Shown piece after piece: positions 1 to 10,238 of a stretch of DNA of 64,000 bases. Source of the DNA: Thinopyrum elongatum (taxonomy: Eukaryota > Streptophyta > Magnoliopsida > Poales > Poaceae); assembly GCA_011799875.1 (NCBI GenBank), contig CM022301.1, positions 217,492,526-217,556,525 of the forward strand, read 5' to 3'. Numbering within the stretch: position 1 is the first letter of the stretch; every line of letters begins with the position of its first letter. Position numbers and translations under genes: made by a program. The notes under the pieces are model-generated. The model had not been told where the DNA came from and did not search any database. It saw nothing but the letters and a program-made list of their open reading frames with translations.

Positions 1-195
1 GCTTGTTGATATGCTTGAGTATTGATGTTTCCATGTCAAATTATAGACTATTTCTATGAATCATTCAAAGTCCAATTGTCCATGCTACAAAGAAAAGAAT
101 ATATGATGAATATGTTAGGTAGCATTCCTTATCAAAAATTATATTTTTATCATTTACCTACTCGAGGATGAGCTGGAACTAAACTTGGGGATGCT
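1..195 (+). mobile_element. Element A: 3' end of internal region with polypurine tract (Athila/Sabrina-like gypsy)
   Basis: AT-rich non-coding sequence ends in a purine-rich tract, AAACTTGGGGATGCT at 181-195, immediately before TGATACGTC, the start of an LTR. A 'GAGGATGAGC ... CTTGGGGATGC' tail before the LTR is typical of Athila-lineage gypsy elements in grasses. Only this 3' end of the internal region lies in the window, so its coding part is not visible. The family name Sabrina-like rests on LTR resemblance from memory. Confidence 0.75.
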
Positions 196-901
196 TGATA
201 CGTCTTCAACGTATCTATAATTTTTTATCGTTCCATGCTATTATATTATCAATCTTGGATGTTTTATATACATTTACAAGCAACTTTATATCATTTTTGG
301 GACTAACCTATTAACTTAGTGCCCAATGGCATTTGTTGTTTTTTTGCTTGTTATTGACTTTGCAGAATATCAGTTCCAAATAAATTCCAAATGCCACGAA
401 ACTTTTTGGAGATCTTTTTCTCGCGATAAGAGACCCTAGAAGCTTTGGGAGGGAACCAGAAGATGGAAGAGGGGCCCACTAGGCACCAGGGCGTGCCAGG
501 AGTCTCCGGCGCACCCTGGTGGGTAGTGGGGTCCACGAGCATCATTTTGACCTACGTTCGCCTCTATAAATACTCTAAAATCTCAAAACCCTCAGGGTAG
601 TCCACGAAATACTTTCCTCGTGGCCGCAAATTCCAGAACCATGAGATCCAATCTAGAGGCCTTTTCCAGCACATTGCCGAAGAGGGAAACGATCACGGAG
701 GGGTTCTTCATCATCCTTGTTGCCCCTCCGATGATGTGTGAGTAGTTTACCATAGACCTACGGGTCCGTAGTTAGTAGCTAGATGGCTTCTTCTCTCTTT
801 TTGATCTTCAATACAATGTTCTCCTTGGTGTTCTTGGAGATCTATTTGATGTAATGACTTTTTACGGTGTGTTTGTTGGGATCGATGAATTGTGAGTTTA
901 T
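196..901 (+). mobile_element. Element A: 3' LTR, first part (interrupted by element B)
   Basis: The LTR begins with TGATACGTC and carries a plant TATA box (CTCTATAAATA, about 562-572). At 901 the sequence stops abruptly at the TGTCGG start of element B and resumes at 23,822. The last five bases, TTTAT (897-901), are repeated at 23,817-23,821 as the target-site duplication of B. The two parts together give an LTR of about 1.55 kb. The same LTR type recurs as a solo copy at 53,005-53,807 and as a minus-strand fragment at 35,198-35,435. Confidence 0.85.
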
Positions 902-1756
902 TGTCGGCGTTCTGGGAACCAGGGTACCCAGACTTGCCTGCCTGTGGCCCACGGTGTGGCTCCATCAACGGCCTGGTACGGCCCATCTACAAGACCTTCA
1001 GGACAAGACCCTCGGGAGGGGCCAAGCCTCGCGAGGCGGACGACACCAAGACCTCGTGAGGGAGCGGCCTCCCGAGGAGCGGAGATTTCTATGCAGGTAC
1101 CCTGCCTCATGAGGATACGATGACACAAGCCATGACGACCAAGGCCAGGCGGGCGCCAGCGGGCACAGAGGTGGCAGTTTCCTCTTTGGTGCTAAGGAAG
1201 GAAGGATAGGCGCGGGTTCCCAAGGAATCTGACAAAGGTTTCCATTCCAGTGCTACAAGACCAAGACCACCAGGACGGCAGGACGGATGTCATCGTCGAG
1301 CCCACCACCGCGTCACGATCGGAAGCTTTGCAGACGAAGACCACCTTTCGTCAGGATAAGATGTACTAGTTGTCCCCTTTCAAATTGGCCACTGTGGGAT
1401 CCCTTCCCGCCTACGATTTGGGAAGAGGACCGAGGCCACTATAAGTATAGGTTAGCCACCACCGTAGAGGAGGATGGACAACAGAACCCCCGAACCCCGT
1501 GAGGTTGTTCATCCCTTGTACCAGTTCATCCTCAGCCCCTTGTGAGGCCAATCCACCACAAAGCAGGAGTAGGGTTTTACACCGCAAGGTGGCCCGAACC
1601 TGGGTAAACTGATGTGTCCATCTTCTTCCTCACCTTCGCGCAAGTCCGTCTAGGCTAGGTCGTGGGGCGACATGTAGGCTGGCTTGAGAGGTTGAGTTCT
1701 TCGCACACGCCCCAGAGTTTGAACATTCTTGGGTCTGCGGAGCCCTAAATCCGACA
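902..1756 (+). mobile_element. Element B: 5' LTR
   Basis: The LTR runs from TGTCGGCG to ATCCGACA (855 bp). Near its 3' end it has the motif AAGCAGGAGTAGGGTTTTAC followed by GGCCCGAACCTGGGTAAA, shared by many Tat-type grass LTRs, and an AT-rich possible TATA region (ACTATAAGTATAGG, about 1438-1451). Compared with the 3' LTR it lacks a 13-bp duplication near 23,114. Confidence 0.9.
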
Positions 1757-1777
1757 TTTGGCGCACGAGGTAGGGGC
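1757..1777 (+). other. Element B: primer-binding site region
   Basis: Directly after the 5' LTR the sequence reads TTTGGCGCACGAGGTAGGGG. TGGCGC matches the start of primer sites that pair with a tRNA 3' end in many Tat-lineage elements. The exact tRNA is not determined. Confidence 0.6.
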
Positions 1778-1937
1778 GTGTCGAAGCTCGGCCTGCTCAT
1801 CAACAGCGCCCCGCTCGCGACTCACGGTTCCCATGGCCGACGCCGTCCCACCCGTCCGGCCGTCGGGTGCTCCCGGAGGCGCAATGGGCGTCCGGGCCTT
1901 TACCCCCGGCCTCCGCCGGGCGCAGTGGCCACAAAAG

Positions 1938-2330
1938 TTCAGGCTGACGCTGCCCCCGTGATACGACAGCGTAGCGGACCCCGAGGAGTTCCTCCGGCTA
2001 TACACACAGGCTATCTGGGCGGCGGGCGGCGATGACAAAGTCATGGCGAACTGGCACCCTATGGCTCTCACGGGCGTGCCGCGCTCCTGGATGCTCAACC
2101 TACCGGAGTCTTCGGTAGCCTCCTGGGCGGAGCTGCGTGGCCTATTCATCGTGCGCTTCGTGGCGCCAGCGCCCCACGCTATTGCAGCCATTCTTGGTAG
2201 GTCGCAGGCGCCGGCCTCAGGCCGCCACGTCAAACAGCTCTTCCAGCAGGTGAGGGCCGCCCGGCCGTGGCAGGGGGCTCCTCCAGGTCGGGCGGCGCCT
2301 GGGACCGACATCACCTTCGACTCCAGGGAT
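1938..2330 (+). pseudogene. Element B: gag remnant (retrotransposon gag/capsid domain)
   Basis: Gag forms the virus-like particle that packages element RNA. In one frame the translation contains DPEEFLRLYTQAIWAAGGDD and, further on, MANWHPMALTGVPRSWMLNL and SWAELRGLFIVRF, the pattern of the retrotransposon gag capsid domain (PF03732 type). A TGA stop lies upstream of the first segment (1956-1958). After about 2,170 the usual second half of the capsid domain and any zinc knuckle are missing, and the reading frame changes near 2,325-2,345 before the protease. The gene is truncated and inactive. Confidence 0.75.
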
Positions 2331-4600
2331 CACCCCCAGGACTACGGTCGACGCCGGCGCGCTCCCCATGCTGTGCACGCCCACCATCAGCAATGTTGCA
2401 GTTACCAGGACCCTCATCAATGGCGGCGCAGGCCTCAACGTCCTCTCCGTGGAGGCCTTCGACCTGCTCCAAGTGACTTACGACCGGCTCGCCCCCACCA
2501 AGCCCTTCTCAGGGGTGGTCAACGGCTCCATCGTTCCCCTGGGGCAGATCCGCCTCCCCGTCACCTTTGGAACACGCAGCAACTATCGCACCGAGCTCAT
2601 CGACTTCGATGTCGCCCGCATCGGCCTCCCGTACAACGCCATCCTTAGGTATCCAGCCCTTGCCAAGTTCATGGCGGCGACTCACCCGGGCTACAACGTC
2701 GTCAAGATACCTGGGAGCAACAGCATCCTCACTGTGGTGGGAGACACCAAGGATGCACTCCTGGCCCTCAAGCTCGCTTTCAAGGCCGCCACAGCCGCGC
2801 GGCCAGATGCTGAGGACGCTCCAGGGCTCCCGAAGGCCACGCCTGTGAAGAAGAAGCAACTGTTCTCCCAAGACCGAGCCGAGATGAAGCAAGTGCCCGT
2901 TGACGACGGAAAACCAGGCCCCACCTTCACCATAGGCGCTGGCCTCCCCCCGGGACAAGAAGAGGCGTTGGTCAGTTTCCTCCGAGCGAACAGGGATGTA
3001 TTTGCGTGGGAGGCAACGGATCTGATTGGCGTTCCACGGGATGTAATCGAACATCACTTGATGGTGTGCCCTGGCGTGCGCCCGTTAAAGCAGAAGGCCC
3101 GACGGCAGGCTCAGGAGAAGCAGTCGTTCATCATCCAAGAGGTCCGCAAGCTACAGGAAGCCGGCGTCATTCGGGAAGTCCGACACCCAGATTGGCTGGC
3201 CAACCCAGTCATCGTCCCCAAGAAGGGCGGAAAGGAGGGCATGTGCGTCGACTTCATGAGTCTCAATAAAGCTTGCCCTCAGGACCCTTTCCCTCTTCCG
3301 CGCATCGATCAGATCGTTGATTCCACTGTCGAGTGCGACCTGCTGTGCTTCTTGGACGCCTTCTCGGGATACCATAAGATCAAGATGGCGGTACAGGACA
3401 TCGAGAAGACGGCCTTCCTTTCCCCATGTGGGGTGTATTGCTACACCTGCATGCCCTTTGGACTGAGAAATGCTGGCGCGACCTTCCAGCGACTGATGCA
3501 CATCGCTCTGGGTCGGCAGCTCGGGAGGAATGCTGAGGCGTACATCGACGACATAGTGGTCAAGTCACGGGAGGCGAGGACCTTGATTGAAGACTTGGAA
3601 GAAATGTTCGCCAACCTGCGCAAGGTGAACCTGCGGCTCAACCTGGAGAAATGCGTGTTCGGCGTCCCGTCCGGCAAGCAGCTGGGCTTCCTGGTGTCAC
3701 ACAGAGGGATCGAGGCCAACCCCGAGAAGGTCAAGGCAATAGAAAAGATGATTCTGCCGCAGACCCTCAAAGAGATGCAGAAGCTCGCGGGATGTGTGAC
3801 ATCGCTGGAGCGCTTCATTTCCAAGCTGGGCGAGCGTGCTCTCCCATTCTTCAAGCTGATGAAAAAGAAGGGCCCTTTCGAATGGACTCCAGAGGCTAAA
3901 GCGGCCTTCCAAGACCTCAAGCGGTACCTCACGAGCCCACCAGTGATGGTGGCGCCTCGTCCTCTTGAGCCCTTGGTGCTCTTCCTGGCCGCTACGCCCC
4001 ACTCGGCTAGCGCAGCGCTCATGGCGGTCAGGGAAGAGTGCACAGGTGCGGGAGCGTGGCGTAGCGCCCTGCGTACAGCCACGCCATCGCCGCCTTAGGA
4101 TGACGCTCCTGAGGCCTCAACTACTCCATCAGACGACCAAGCTCCTGAGGCTTCCTCGTCCCAGGTGGAGCGGGTCACCGTCGACACCTCCTCCCTCGTC
4201 GACCACCCCGTGTACTTCGTCAGCACGGTGTTGCGTGATGCACGCGCGCGCTACCTTATGCCGCAAAAGCTCCTGCTCGCGCTCCTCGTTGCCTCTAGGA
4301 AGCTATGTCACTACTTCCAAGGCCACCCCGTTAAAGTAGTCTCCGTGTAACCCCTGGAGAAGGTGCTCCGGAGCCCCAATGCCACGGGGTGGGTTGCTAA
4401 ATGGAACATCGAGATGCAAGCGTTCCAGCTGGAGTTCAGCACCACCAGGGTCATCAAGGGCGCAACCCTCGCTGACTTTGTGGCAGAGTGAATGGATGCT
4501 CCTGACCAAGGGATGGACGAGGACCAGTCCCTCGCACCTAGAGGCAAGGCGCCTGATGGCTGGGTCATGTACTTCGACGGTGCATTTGCGCGGCAGGGCA
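2331..4600 (+). pseudogene. Element B: pol, protease - reverse transcriptase - RNase H part
   Basis: The longest open stretch is 2368-4098. An aspartic-protease-like motif reads LINGGAGLNVLS, where related elements usually have LIDGG, so the catalytic Asp appears changed to Asn. The RT follows with MCVDFMSLNKACPQDPFPLP, CYTCMPFGLRNAGATFQ and the catalytic AYIDDIVVKS box (YIDD codons from 3541), then the first RNase H (from about residue 510 of the open stretch). After 4098 the frame changes. RNase H sequence continues in other frames ([20 protein letters not shown]) with TAA at 4348 and TGA near 4489. The second RNase H starts at VMYFDGAF and is cut by J at 4605. Confidence 0.85.
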
Positions 4601-6262
4601 CGGGGTGTAACACCCCCTTGTAATAAACTCTGTGACACTCTGTTAAAACTGCCAAGTCATGATCATTTGCAGTGCCAAGTCATCAGGGTTAATAATCCAA
4701 TTCAAATTCACATCTGAAAATCAATTTAAATTCCAAAGTGCAAGTTGAAGTTGATCAAACTCTGCTGGAAAAATGTTATTTAATTAGCAAATAATCCAGT
4801 GGTCATGACAAAATCATAATCATTATTTTTGGAGTTAGCTAAGTGAGTGAAACAACATGAAACAGCACCCAAAACAGAACATTTAATCTATTTAAAATGA
4901 TATCAAATTCAAATGGAATTCAATTCTGTCCTAATCACTTTTTGGTGGAGAATAATATTGCATTGCAATATTTGGGCCAACTCCCCCACTTTTCAAAATA
5001 GCACAAGTGCCCTAAACATTTCAGAATAACATGAAATAAAAGAAAAGGCAGAACAGAAAAATTTAGAAATAAGAAAAAGGCCACTGTGCACAGGCCAAGT
5101 GCACAGTGCCTTGAAGCCCAGCCCAGAAGGCCCGTTCCTTCTCCCTCATCCTCCGTGTCGGCACGCCTCTGGCCGAGCGCGCGCGCGCCGGCGAGGCGGC
5201 GACACGCCGACGCCACCGACGGAACAGGGGCGCGAGGAGGATAAGGCTGAGACCCGTCCACTCCTCCCTGGCCTCCCCGTCAGTCTTCCCCTTTCCTCTT
5301 GCTCGCTCCGCCTCTCCCTTCCTTCTCAGATCCGGTGACAGAACGCCGCCGTCGCCGCGCTTTGGCACCACCGTGGCCGCCGGCCTCCCCACGTCGTCTG
5401 GAGGTGCCAGGAAGGAGCGCCGTGGACCTCTGCAACCTCTGGAGCAACCAGACGGAGCGGAGGAGCACCGCATCGCCCGCACGCGAGTCGTCTTCCACCT
5501 CGGGTCGTCGCCAATTCCTCCATCTCCGGCGAGCTAGGCTGCAGCTACTAAACCTCCGAGGGCCTTCGGCGTGCCGCACGGTGAGCTACCCGTCCTCCGC
5601 TCCCCTGCGTTCATCTCTACGCGCGCCGTAGCTAGCTGTTCCCGAGCCCGTGCTCTGGTTGCCGCCGGTGGGCTCGGTGCCGTCGATGTGGCCCTTGTCA
5701 ACGCCAACCGAGGTCAACGTTGAGCTCCTGGTGCTCCCAGGAGCCCGGCGAGCTCGAGCCCGAGCCTCACGTGCCTCCTAACGCCGTCTCCCCGATCTCC
5801 CGAACTCCACCGCCGCCAAACCTCGTCGCTGGCCCAGCTCCGGCCATCCCCTGGTCCGGCAAGTGCCCCAGCTCGATGCGTGAGATCACCAGCTAGCGAA
5901 CGCGCCTAAGCGCAGCTCGAACAGAGCTCTGTAGCTCGATTCCGGTCAACTCCGGCGACCAACCGCCGCGGGAATGGCTCGCCGGAGCTACTCCGGTGCC
6001 CGCCGGCGTGGTCAGCCCGGGGCCACTCCCTGGGTCACTGACCCGTGGGCCCCAGGGGCCCGACCGGCCAGCTGACCGGTCAGCCCTGCTGACTGGACCG
6101 GCCCAGTCGCTGACACGTGGGCCCCACCTCCCTGTTAATCTAATTAAAACGTTTTAGAAATAAAAATAAACTAATTACCCTAATGAGTCTATGACATGTG
6201 GGACCAGAAGCCTAATTAGCTAATTAGATTAGTTTAACTCACTGTTTAGGTAAAACAGAGGC

Positions 6263-6294
6263 TGACATGTGGGTCCCACTGGACCCACATGTCA
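6263..6294. repeat. Perfect 14-bp inverted repeat (hairpin) in the LTR of J
   Basis: TGACATGTGGGTCC at 6263-6276 is followed by the 4-base spacer CACT and its exact reverse complement at 6281-6294. The same structure is kept base for base in the 3' LTR (16320-16351). Its role is unknown; it could fold in RNA or be a relic of an older insertion. Confidence 0.9.
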
Positions 6295-6731
6295 TATTTG
6301 ACTTAGTCAGCCGACTGTTGACTTGCTGACGTCAGCAGCACGTCATGCTGACATCATAATACGTTTCTGCTAATTTAAAATAATTCTAGAAAATATTTAA
6401 AACTTCGGAAAATCATATCTTTTAAACCGTAGATCAGATCGAAAAACTTAAAACATGAAAGTTGCTCAGAACGACGAGCGGAGTCTGATCGTGCCGTCTG
6501 TTTCTTCATCGGAACCTCCTACATAGAAGAACTCGTAACTCCGGACCCGAATCCGGCAGATGAATAGTGCACACACGTCGGATATTAAATCCCAGAATAA
6601 TTCTAAAAATAACTAAAATGACTTAGAAGCATAATTAGGCAACCCTGCACTGCATCATAGCATCACACGCACCGTATTGCATTTGTTTGCATTATGTTTA
6701 CCTGTTTCTTCCCCCTCTTCTCTCTCGGTAG

Positions 6732-8524
6732 ACCCCGACGTTGACGTAGCTTCCGAGGCAGACGCCGCTCCGGAGTACGACTACGTCCCCGACGACATCC
6801 CTGAAGACCTTGCCCTTGCCCCCGGGCAAACAGGCAAGCACCCCCATTTTGAGCATGCCTATATCGCCTATTCTCTTCTCTCTTATGCTTGCATTAGAAC
6901 TGCTACTGCTACTGTTTTCCTATATCTGCTGCATAGCCTGATTATTGTACCCTGCTTTGTTACCTTACTGGTTATCCTAGACTGCTTAGTATAGGGTGGG
7001 TAGAGACACGACAGAGACCTCCACTTGATCCCGACTGCCCTGCTGGATATCAGAAGACCCGATCATCGGGATTGAAGACCAGACCCTGGCACCGCACATC
7101 ACTACCCCTTAGTTGCCGACACTGCTGGGTTACCGTCGAGTGCCGAGGGTGATACCTCGTTAGCACTTCTGATGTTAACCTTGTAGGTTAGTTACTCGGT
7201 CGTGGTAAGCGAGGGTGATTCCTCCTACACCACCCCCGATAACGACATCGTCGCGCAACCTCTCAAGTGTGGACCTCGAGGGTGATTCCTCCTTCGTTCA
7301 CCTTGATGATAACATCGAGCGGGAACTCCATCGAGGGTGATTCCTCATGGTTCCCTTCGGTGTCAGACACACAGTTACCTTGGATATTATGACTTGATTA
7401 TGAACCACGATACTAAAGACGGGTCGGCCCTGAGGGGTACCCGCGCGAGCTTATTGCGAAGTGATGTGGAGTCGGGTTGACCTGGATGGTGCCCGCGAGA
7501 TAACTACGAGGCGTGGCCGGGCATTCTTAGCCCTTGCCGCAAGTCCTCGAGACGGGGCGACGGGGTCACATCGATCGTGAGTCTCTGCTCGTTTCCGCGC
7601 GCTCCTAATCCACTACGGTTTGGATATTTGATCCGAGGGGCCTCTGCCCGATAGCACTAACCATCACGTGGGCATAGTATGGGCGTTCTGCGTCGTATAC
7701 TTCAGCCGGAGCTTAATGGATGTCAGCGACTGATGCGGCACACGCTGGGTTGGACTGGGAACGCAACCGCGCTTGTATAAGGGGTTGCTAGGTCTGCTCA
7801 CCGGCGGTGCACGTAACGTGCAGGAGTTCCCGGGGCGATGGCCCAAGACCCCTGGGGGCATAGGTTAGTCCGGCGTGCTGACCTCTCTGTTAGGTATTTG
7901 GTCGGGTTGCGGCGTGTTGCTTATCCGAGGCCGGGCATGACCCAGAAAAGTGTGTCCGGCCGGAGTTAAGCGAGCGTGGTGGGTAAGTTGGTGCACCCCT
8001 GCAGGGAAGAAACTTCTATCGATAGCCTGTCCTACGGTAACGGACACTCGGAGTTGTATCCCGATCGGTACAACTAGAACATGTGATGAGAATTGGATAG
8101 TACGGCTCTGGGATTGCTTTCTCGCAGGGAGTCGAGAAAGGATCTCAGGTCGAGGTTGATAATACTACTACTACTACTTTACTTATGTAATCTGCTCTCT
8201 CCTCATGCTGAAAGACTGCTGAAGATTGTTGAAGATGCTAGTCTTCGATAGGACTAGGCTTTCCCCCTCTATTCTGGCATTTCTGCAGCCCAGTTTACAT
8301 ATACAGCCATTCCTTTGACAATGATGCATATGTAGTGTAGATCCTTGCTTGCTGAGTACTTTGGATGAGTACTCACGTTTGCTTTATTTTCTTTTTCCCC
8401 CATATTCCATTTGATGCCACCAGACGACGGAGCCCCTGAGCCAGAAGCCCCAGCCGACGACCAGTACTACTACCCGCCTGGCGAGTACTACTACTACGAG
8501 GAGCCGTTCGACGACCAGGAGTAG
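6732..8524 (+). other. Exon-like pair inside the LTR of J (candidate spliced acidic, Tyr-rich peptide)
   Basis: Two open blocks look like exons. The first, 6732-6833 (102 nt), follows a pyrimidine tract ending in CTCTCGGTAG and is followed by GCAAGC, the usual form of a GC-type donor. It encodes an acidic peptide including DPDVDVASEADAAPEYDYVP. The second, 8424-8524, follows TTTTCTTTTTCCCCCATATT...CACCAG and encodes GEYYYYEEPFDDQ, ending in TAG at 8522. The splice phases match (one base plus two), so the frame is kept across the 1.6-kb gap. No start codon was identified: in the matching frame the candidate upstream exon ending at 5580 has a stop. Both blocks recur in the 3' LTR (16789-16890, 18482-18582) with one Gly-to-Glu change. 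Function unknown. Confidence 0.4.
7144..7346 (+). repeat. Four spaced copies of a CGAGGGTGATTCCTC motif in the LTR of J
   Basis: CGAGGGTGAT(A/T)CCTC occurs at about 7144, 7210, 7277 and 7332, spaced by 55-67 bases. The 3' LTR has the same array shifted by about 10.06 kb. The regular spacing suggests decayed tandem units of roughly 60 bp; a regulatory role is conjecture. Confidence 0.7.
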
Positions 8525-8833
8525 GATCGGAGGGTCCAGGGCAGGAGGCCTACGCCTTTCGATCGTAGTATTTTATTTTACCCCGCCTCTGTGAAGGCCT
8601 AATTCTCTCTATGTAATATATCTGTACCCAGATATCTAATGCTTCCGCTGACGCTTGTATGCCATCGAGCTATGTATTCGAGCCCTCGAGGCCCTGGCTT
8701 GTAATATTAAGCTTGTATGACTTTATTTTATGTTTTAGAGTTGTGTTGTGATATCTTCAAGTGAGTCCTTAGGCTTGATCGTGCGCATTTGCGTGTATGA
8801 TTAGTGCACGATTAAGCCGGGGTCGTCACAGGT

Positions 8834-8845
8834 TGGTATCAGAGC
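8834..8845 (+). other. Element J: primer-binding site
   Basis: TGGTATCAGAGC, three bases after the LTR end, is the complement of the 3' end of plant initiator tRNA-Met and is the standard primer site for minus-strand DNA synthesis. It supports 8830 as the end of the 5' LTR. Confidence 0.95.
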
Positions 8846-9222
8846 CGACTGCCTCTAGGAGTCCCCCTTTCCAACTCTTTGGCCGAAGTTGAGTCTAGTG
8901 GTCAAAAACTGTTTTACTAACTTGGCTGTGTGGCTTACGGGCCCACGTCGCCAACTGGGTGGTATTAGGATCTTTTATTCCTCGTCTTTAATCTAGGATT
9001 CTAATCTCTCATCTATTCGGGTTTAATAAAATTTACTAACACCGACATTTAGGTTCTCGTTAATTCTATCCACCCGGAGAGCTGGATTCAGTGCGATTTC
9101 CCTGACGTTGATCTGATTAGTCTGATAATCATTTTCCTTTCCATTGTTTTGTTTAACCTTTCCTTCCGAGATCGGTTATATTTCTCATTGTCTTATGACA
9201 ACCCTGAACCTTTCTGTTTCAG

Positions 9223-9993
9223 ATGGATCGACTATTTCCACCGCGGCCTACGACCCAGCTTGTGCTTCGCACTTGGGCTCGTGATGCCCCTGGATTTCCA
9301 GCTGTTCTGATCGCCCTCCTGAGTAGACTGGGTTACCGCTGGTATCCCGAGTATATGGTCTATGAGGTTTACCGCGAGTTCAACCAGGAACAGTACTATG
9401 CTGAAGTTCGGATTTTTGATCAGCAGAACAACTCAGACACTGAGCTACACCTTTTTCATGGATTAGGCGTGACGATTGAGATGGCAGTACATGATGCCGC
9501 CTACTCTGCTGTCGCACGTCTCCGAGGAGAGCACAATGCTAACTTGGATGATACTGTGTTTCGGTACATTCCGTATGCACCTGTTGGAGATGCTACTGGA
9601 TTTTACACGGCTATCTGTGCCCCGTACGAGTCTCGACGCTACGACCCGCAGGTTCTGATTCAGTGCACTCAGGCTCTGGATCGCACTGTTCGGGCTCTGG
9701 CCGTCGAGTTGTTCGCTACTCGAGCACGCTACTACGAGGCAATGACACAGTTGCTACCAGCTGTTCGTGCAGGGATACATCCGAAGGATATTCTTTACCC
9801 ACGCAGGACCGAGATGCCGCCAGGTATTGATTGGCCTGCAGTGGGAGGTCACACGCCTGCATGTGGACCTCTTCTTACAGTTCGAGACCGGGTTCTGCAT
9901 CAGAGTGCACATGGAGCACAGGATCCTGCCGCGACGAACATTCGTCGTCCGCACTTGCAGTTACCCCGTTTCCGTGGTTTTCTCCGACGCTGA
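9223..9993 (+). CDS. Element J: extra ORF upstream of gag, 256 aa, function unknown
   Basis: An uninterrupted 256-codon ORF lies between the primer site and gag. It has no zinc knuckle, protease or polymerase motif and no clear membrane segment. Segments such as RLGYRWYPEYMVYEVYREFN and ICAPYESRRYDPQVLIQ give it a globular, aromatic-rich look. From memory, similar proteins accompany Tekay-type elements in Triticeae, but I cannot name a domain. The ATG at 9223 directly follows TTTCTGTTTCAG, an excellent splice acceptor, so the protein could be made from a spliced RNA whose donor lies in the LTR or leader. The ORF ends 245 bases before the likely gag start and is in a different frame. An intact frame in a young element suggests recent constraint, but one copy cannot prove it. 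Confidence 0.75.
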   Translation: MDRLFPPRPTTQLVLRTWARDAPGFPAVLIALLSRLGYRWYPEYMVYEVYREFNQEQYYAEVRIFDQQNNSDTELHLFHGLGVTIEMAVHDAAYSAVARLRGEHNANLDDTVFRYIPYAPVGDATGFYTAICAPYESRRYDPQVLIQCTQALDRTVRALAVELFATRARYYEAMTQLLPAVRAGIHPKDILYPRRTEMPPGIDWPAVGGHTPACGPLLTVRDRVLHQSAHGAQDPAATNIRRPHLQLPRFRGFLRR

Positions 9994-10238
9994 TGTAGCC
10001 TTTGCTATGTCACGTTGTGTACTTCCTTACCGCGTGCCTGCGTGCCGCCTAGTGTGTCTCTAGTTTTTCAATTTGCGCCGTTATGCTGCCCGATTTTAAC
10101 CGACTGTGTATGGATCTGTATGTCTTAATGACTACTTTAAGCATCTATTGCACTCTTTCAATAATGTCGAGTTACCTCATGTTTATTGTTAAACACTTGC
10201 ATAAGCTATCGCTGAAATACCCCTGTTGGAATAGCAGG

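Larger units (their letters stand above)
4606..8830 (+). mobile_element. Element J: 5' LTR (4.2 kb)
   Basis: The LTR is bounded by TGTAACACCC and GTCGTCACA. Its first 600 bases are AT-rich, followed by a GC-rich stretch with gene-like composition (5,100-6,130). It contains a strong donor-like CACG|GTGAGC (5581), a perfect hairpin (6263-6294), exon-like blocks (6732-6833, 8424-8524) and a spaced motif array (7144-7346). It carries a 12-bp segment (CTGACCGGTCAG, near 6,070) missing from the 3' LTR. The terminal AGCCGGGGTCGTCACA is directly followed by the primer site. Confidence 0.93.

Noticed and set aside
2509..4082. Minus-strand frames opposite the RT of element B
   Set aside because: Mirror openness of a GC-rich coding region; no domains.
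5063..5631. Several GC-rich open frames on both strands in the J LTR
   Set aside because: They overlap each other and repeat in the 3' LTR; Arg/Ser-rich products without domains fit chance openness in GC-rich DNA.
6677..6994. 105-codon frame with a hydrophobic, membrane-like C-terminus
   Set aside because: The acidic first half is the exon-like block; the hydrophobic part begins after the GC-type donor and reads into the presumed intron.
8834..8845. tRNA-like sequence TGGTATCAGAGC
   Set aside because: It is a 12-base primer-binding site, not part of a folded tRNA gene.
10083..10238. Upstream in-frame extension of gag-pol from ATG 10083
   Set aside because: The 52 extra residues look like AT-rich leader; MADNNPPPP at 10239 starts a typical gag.
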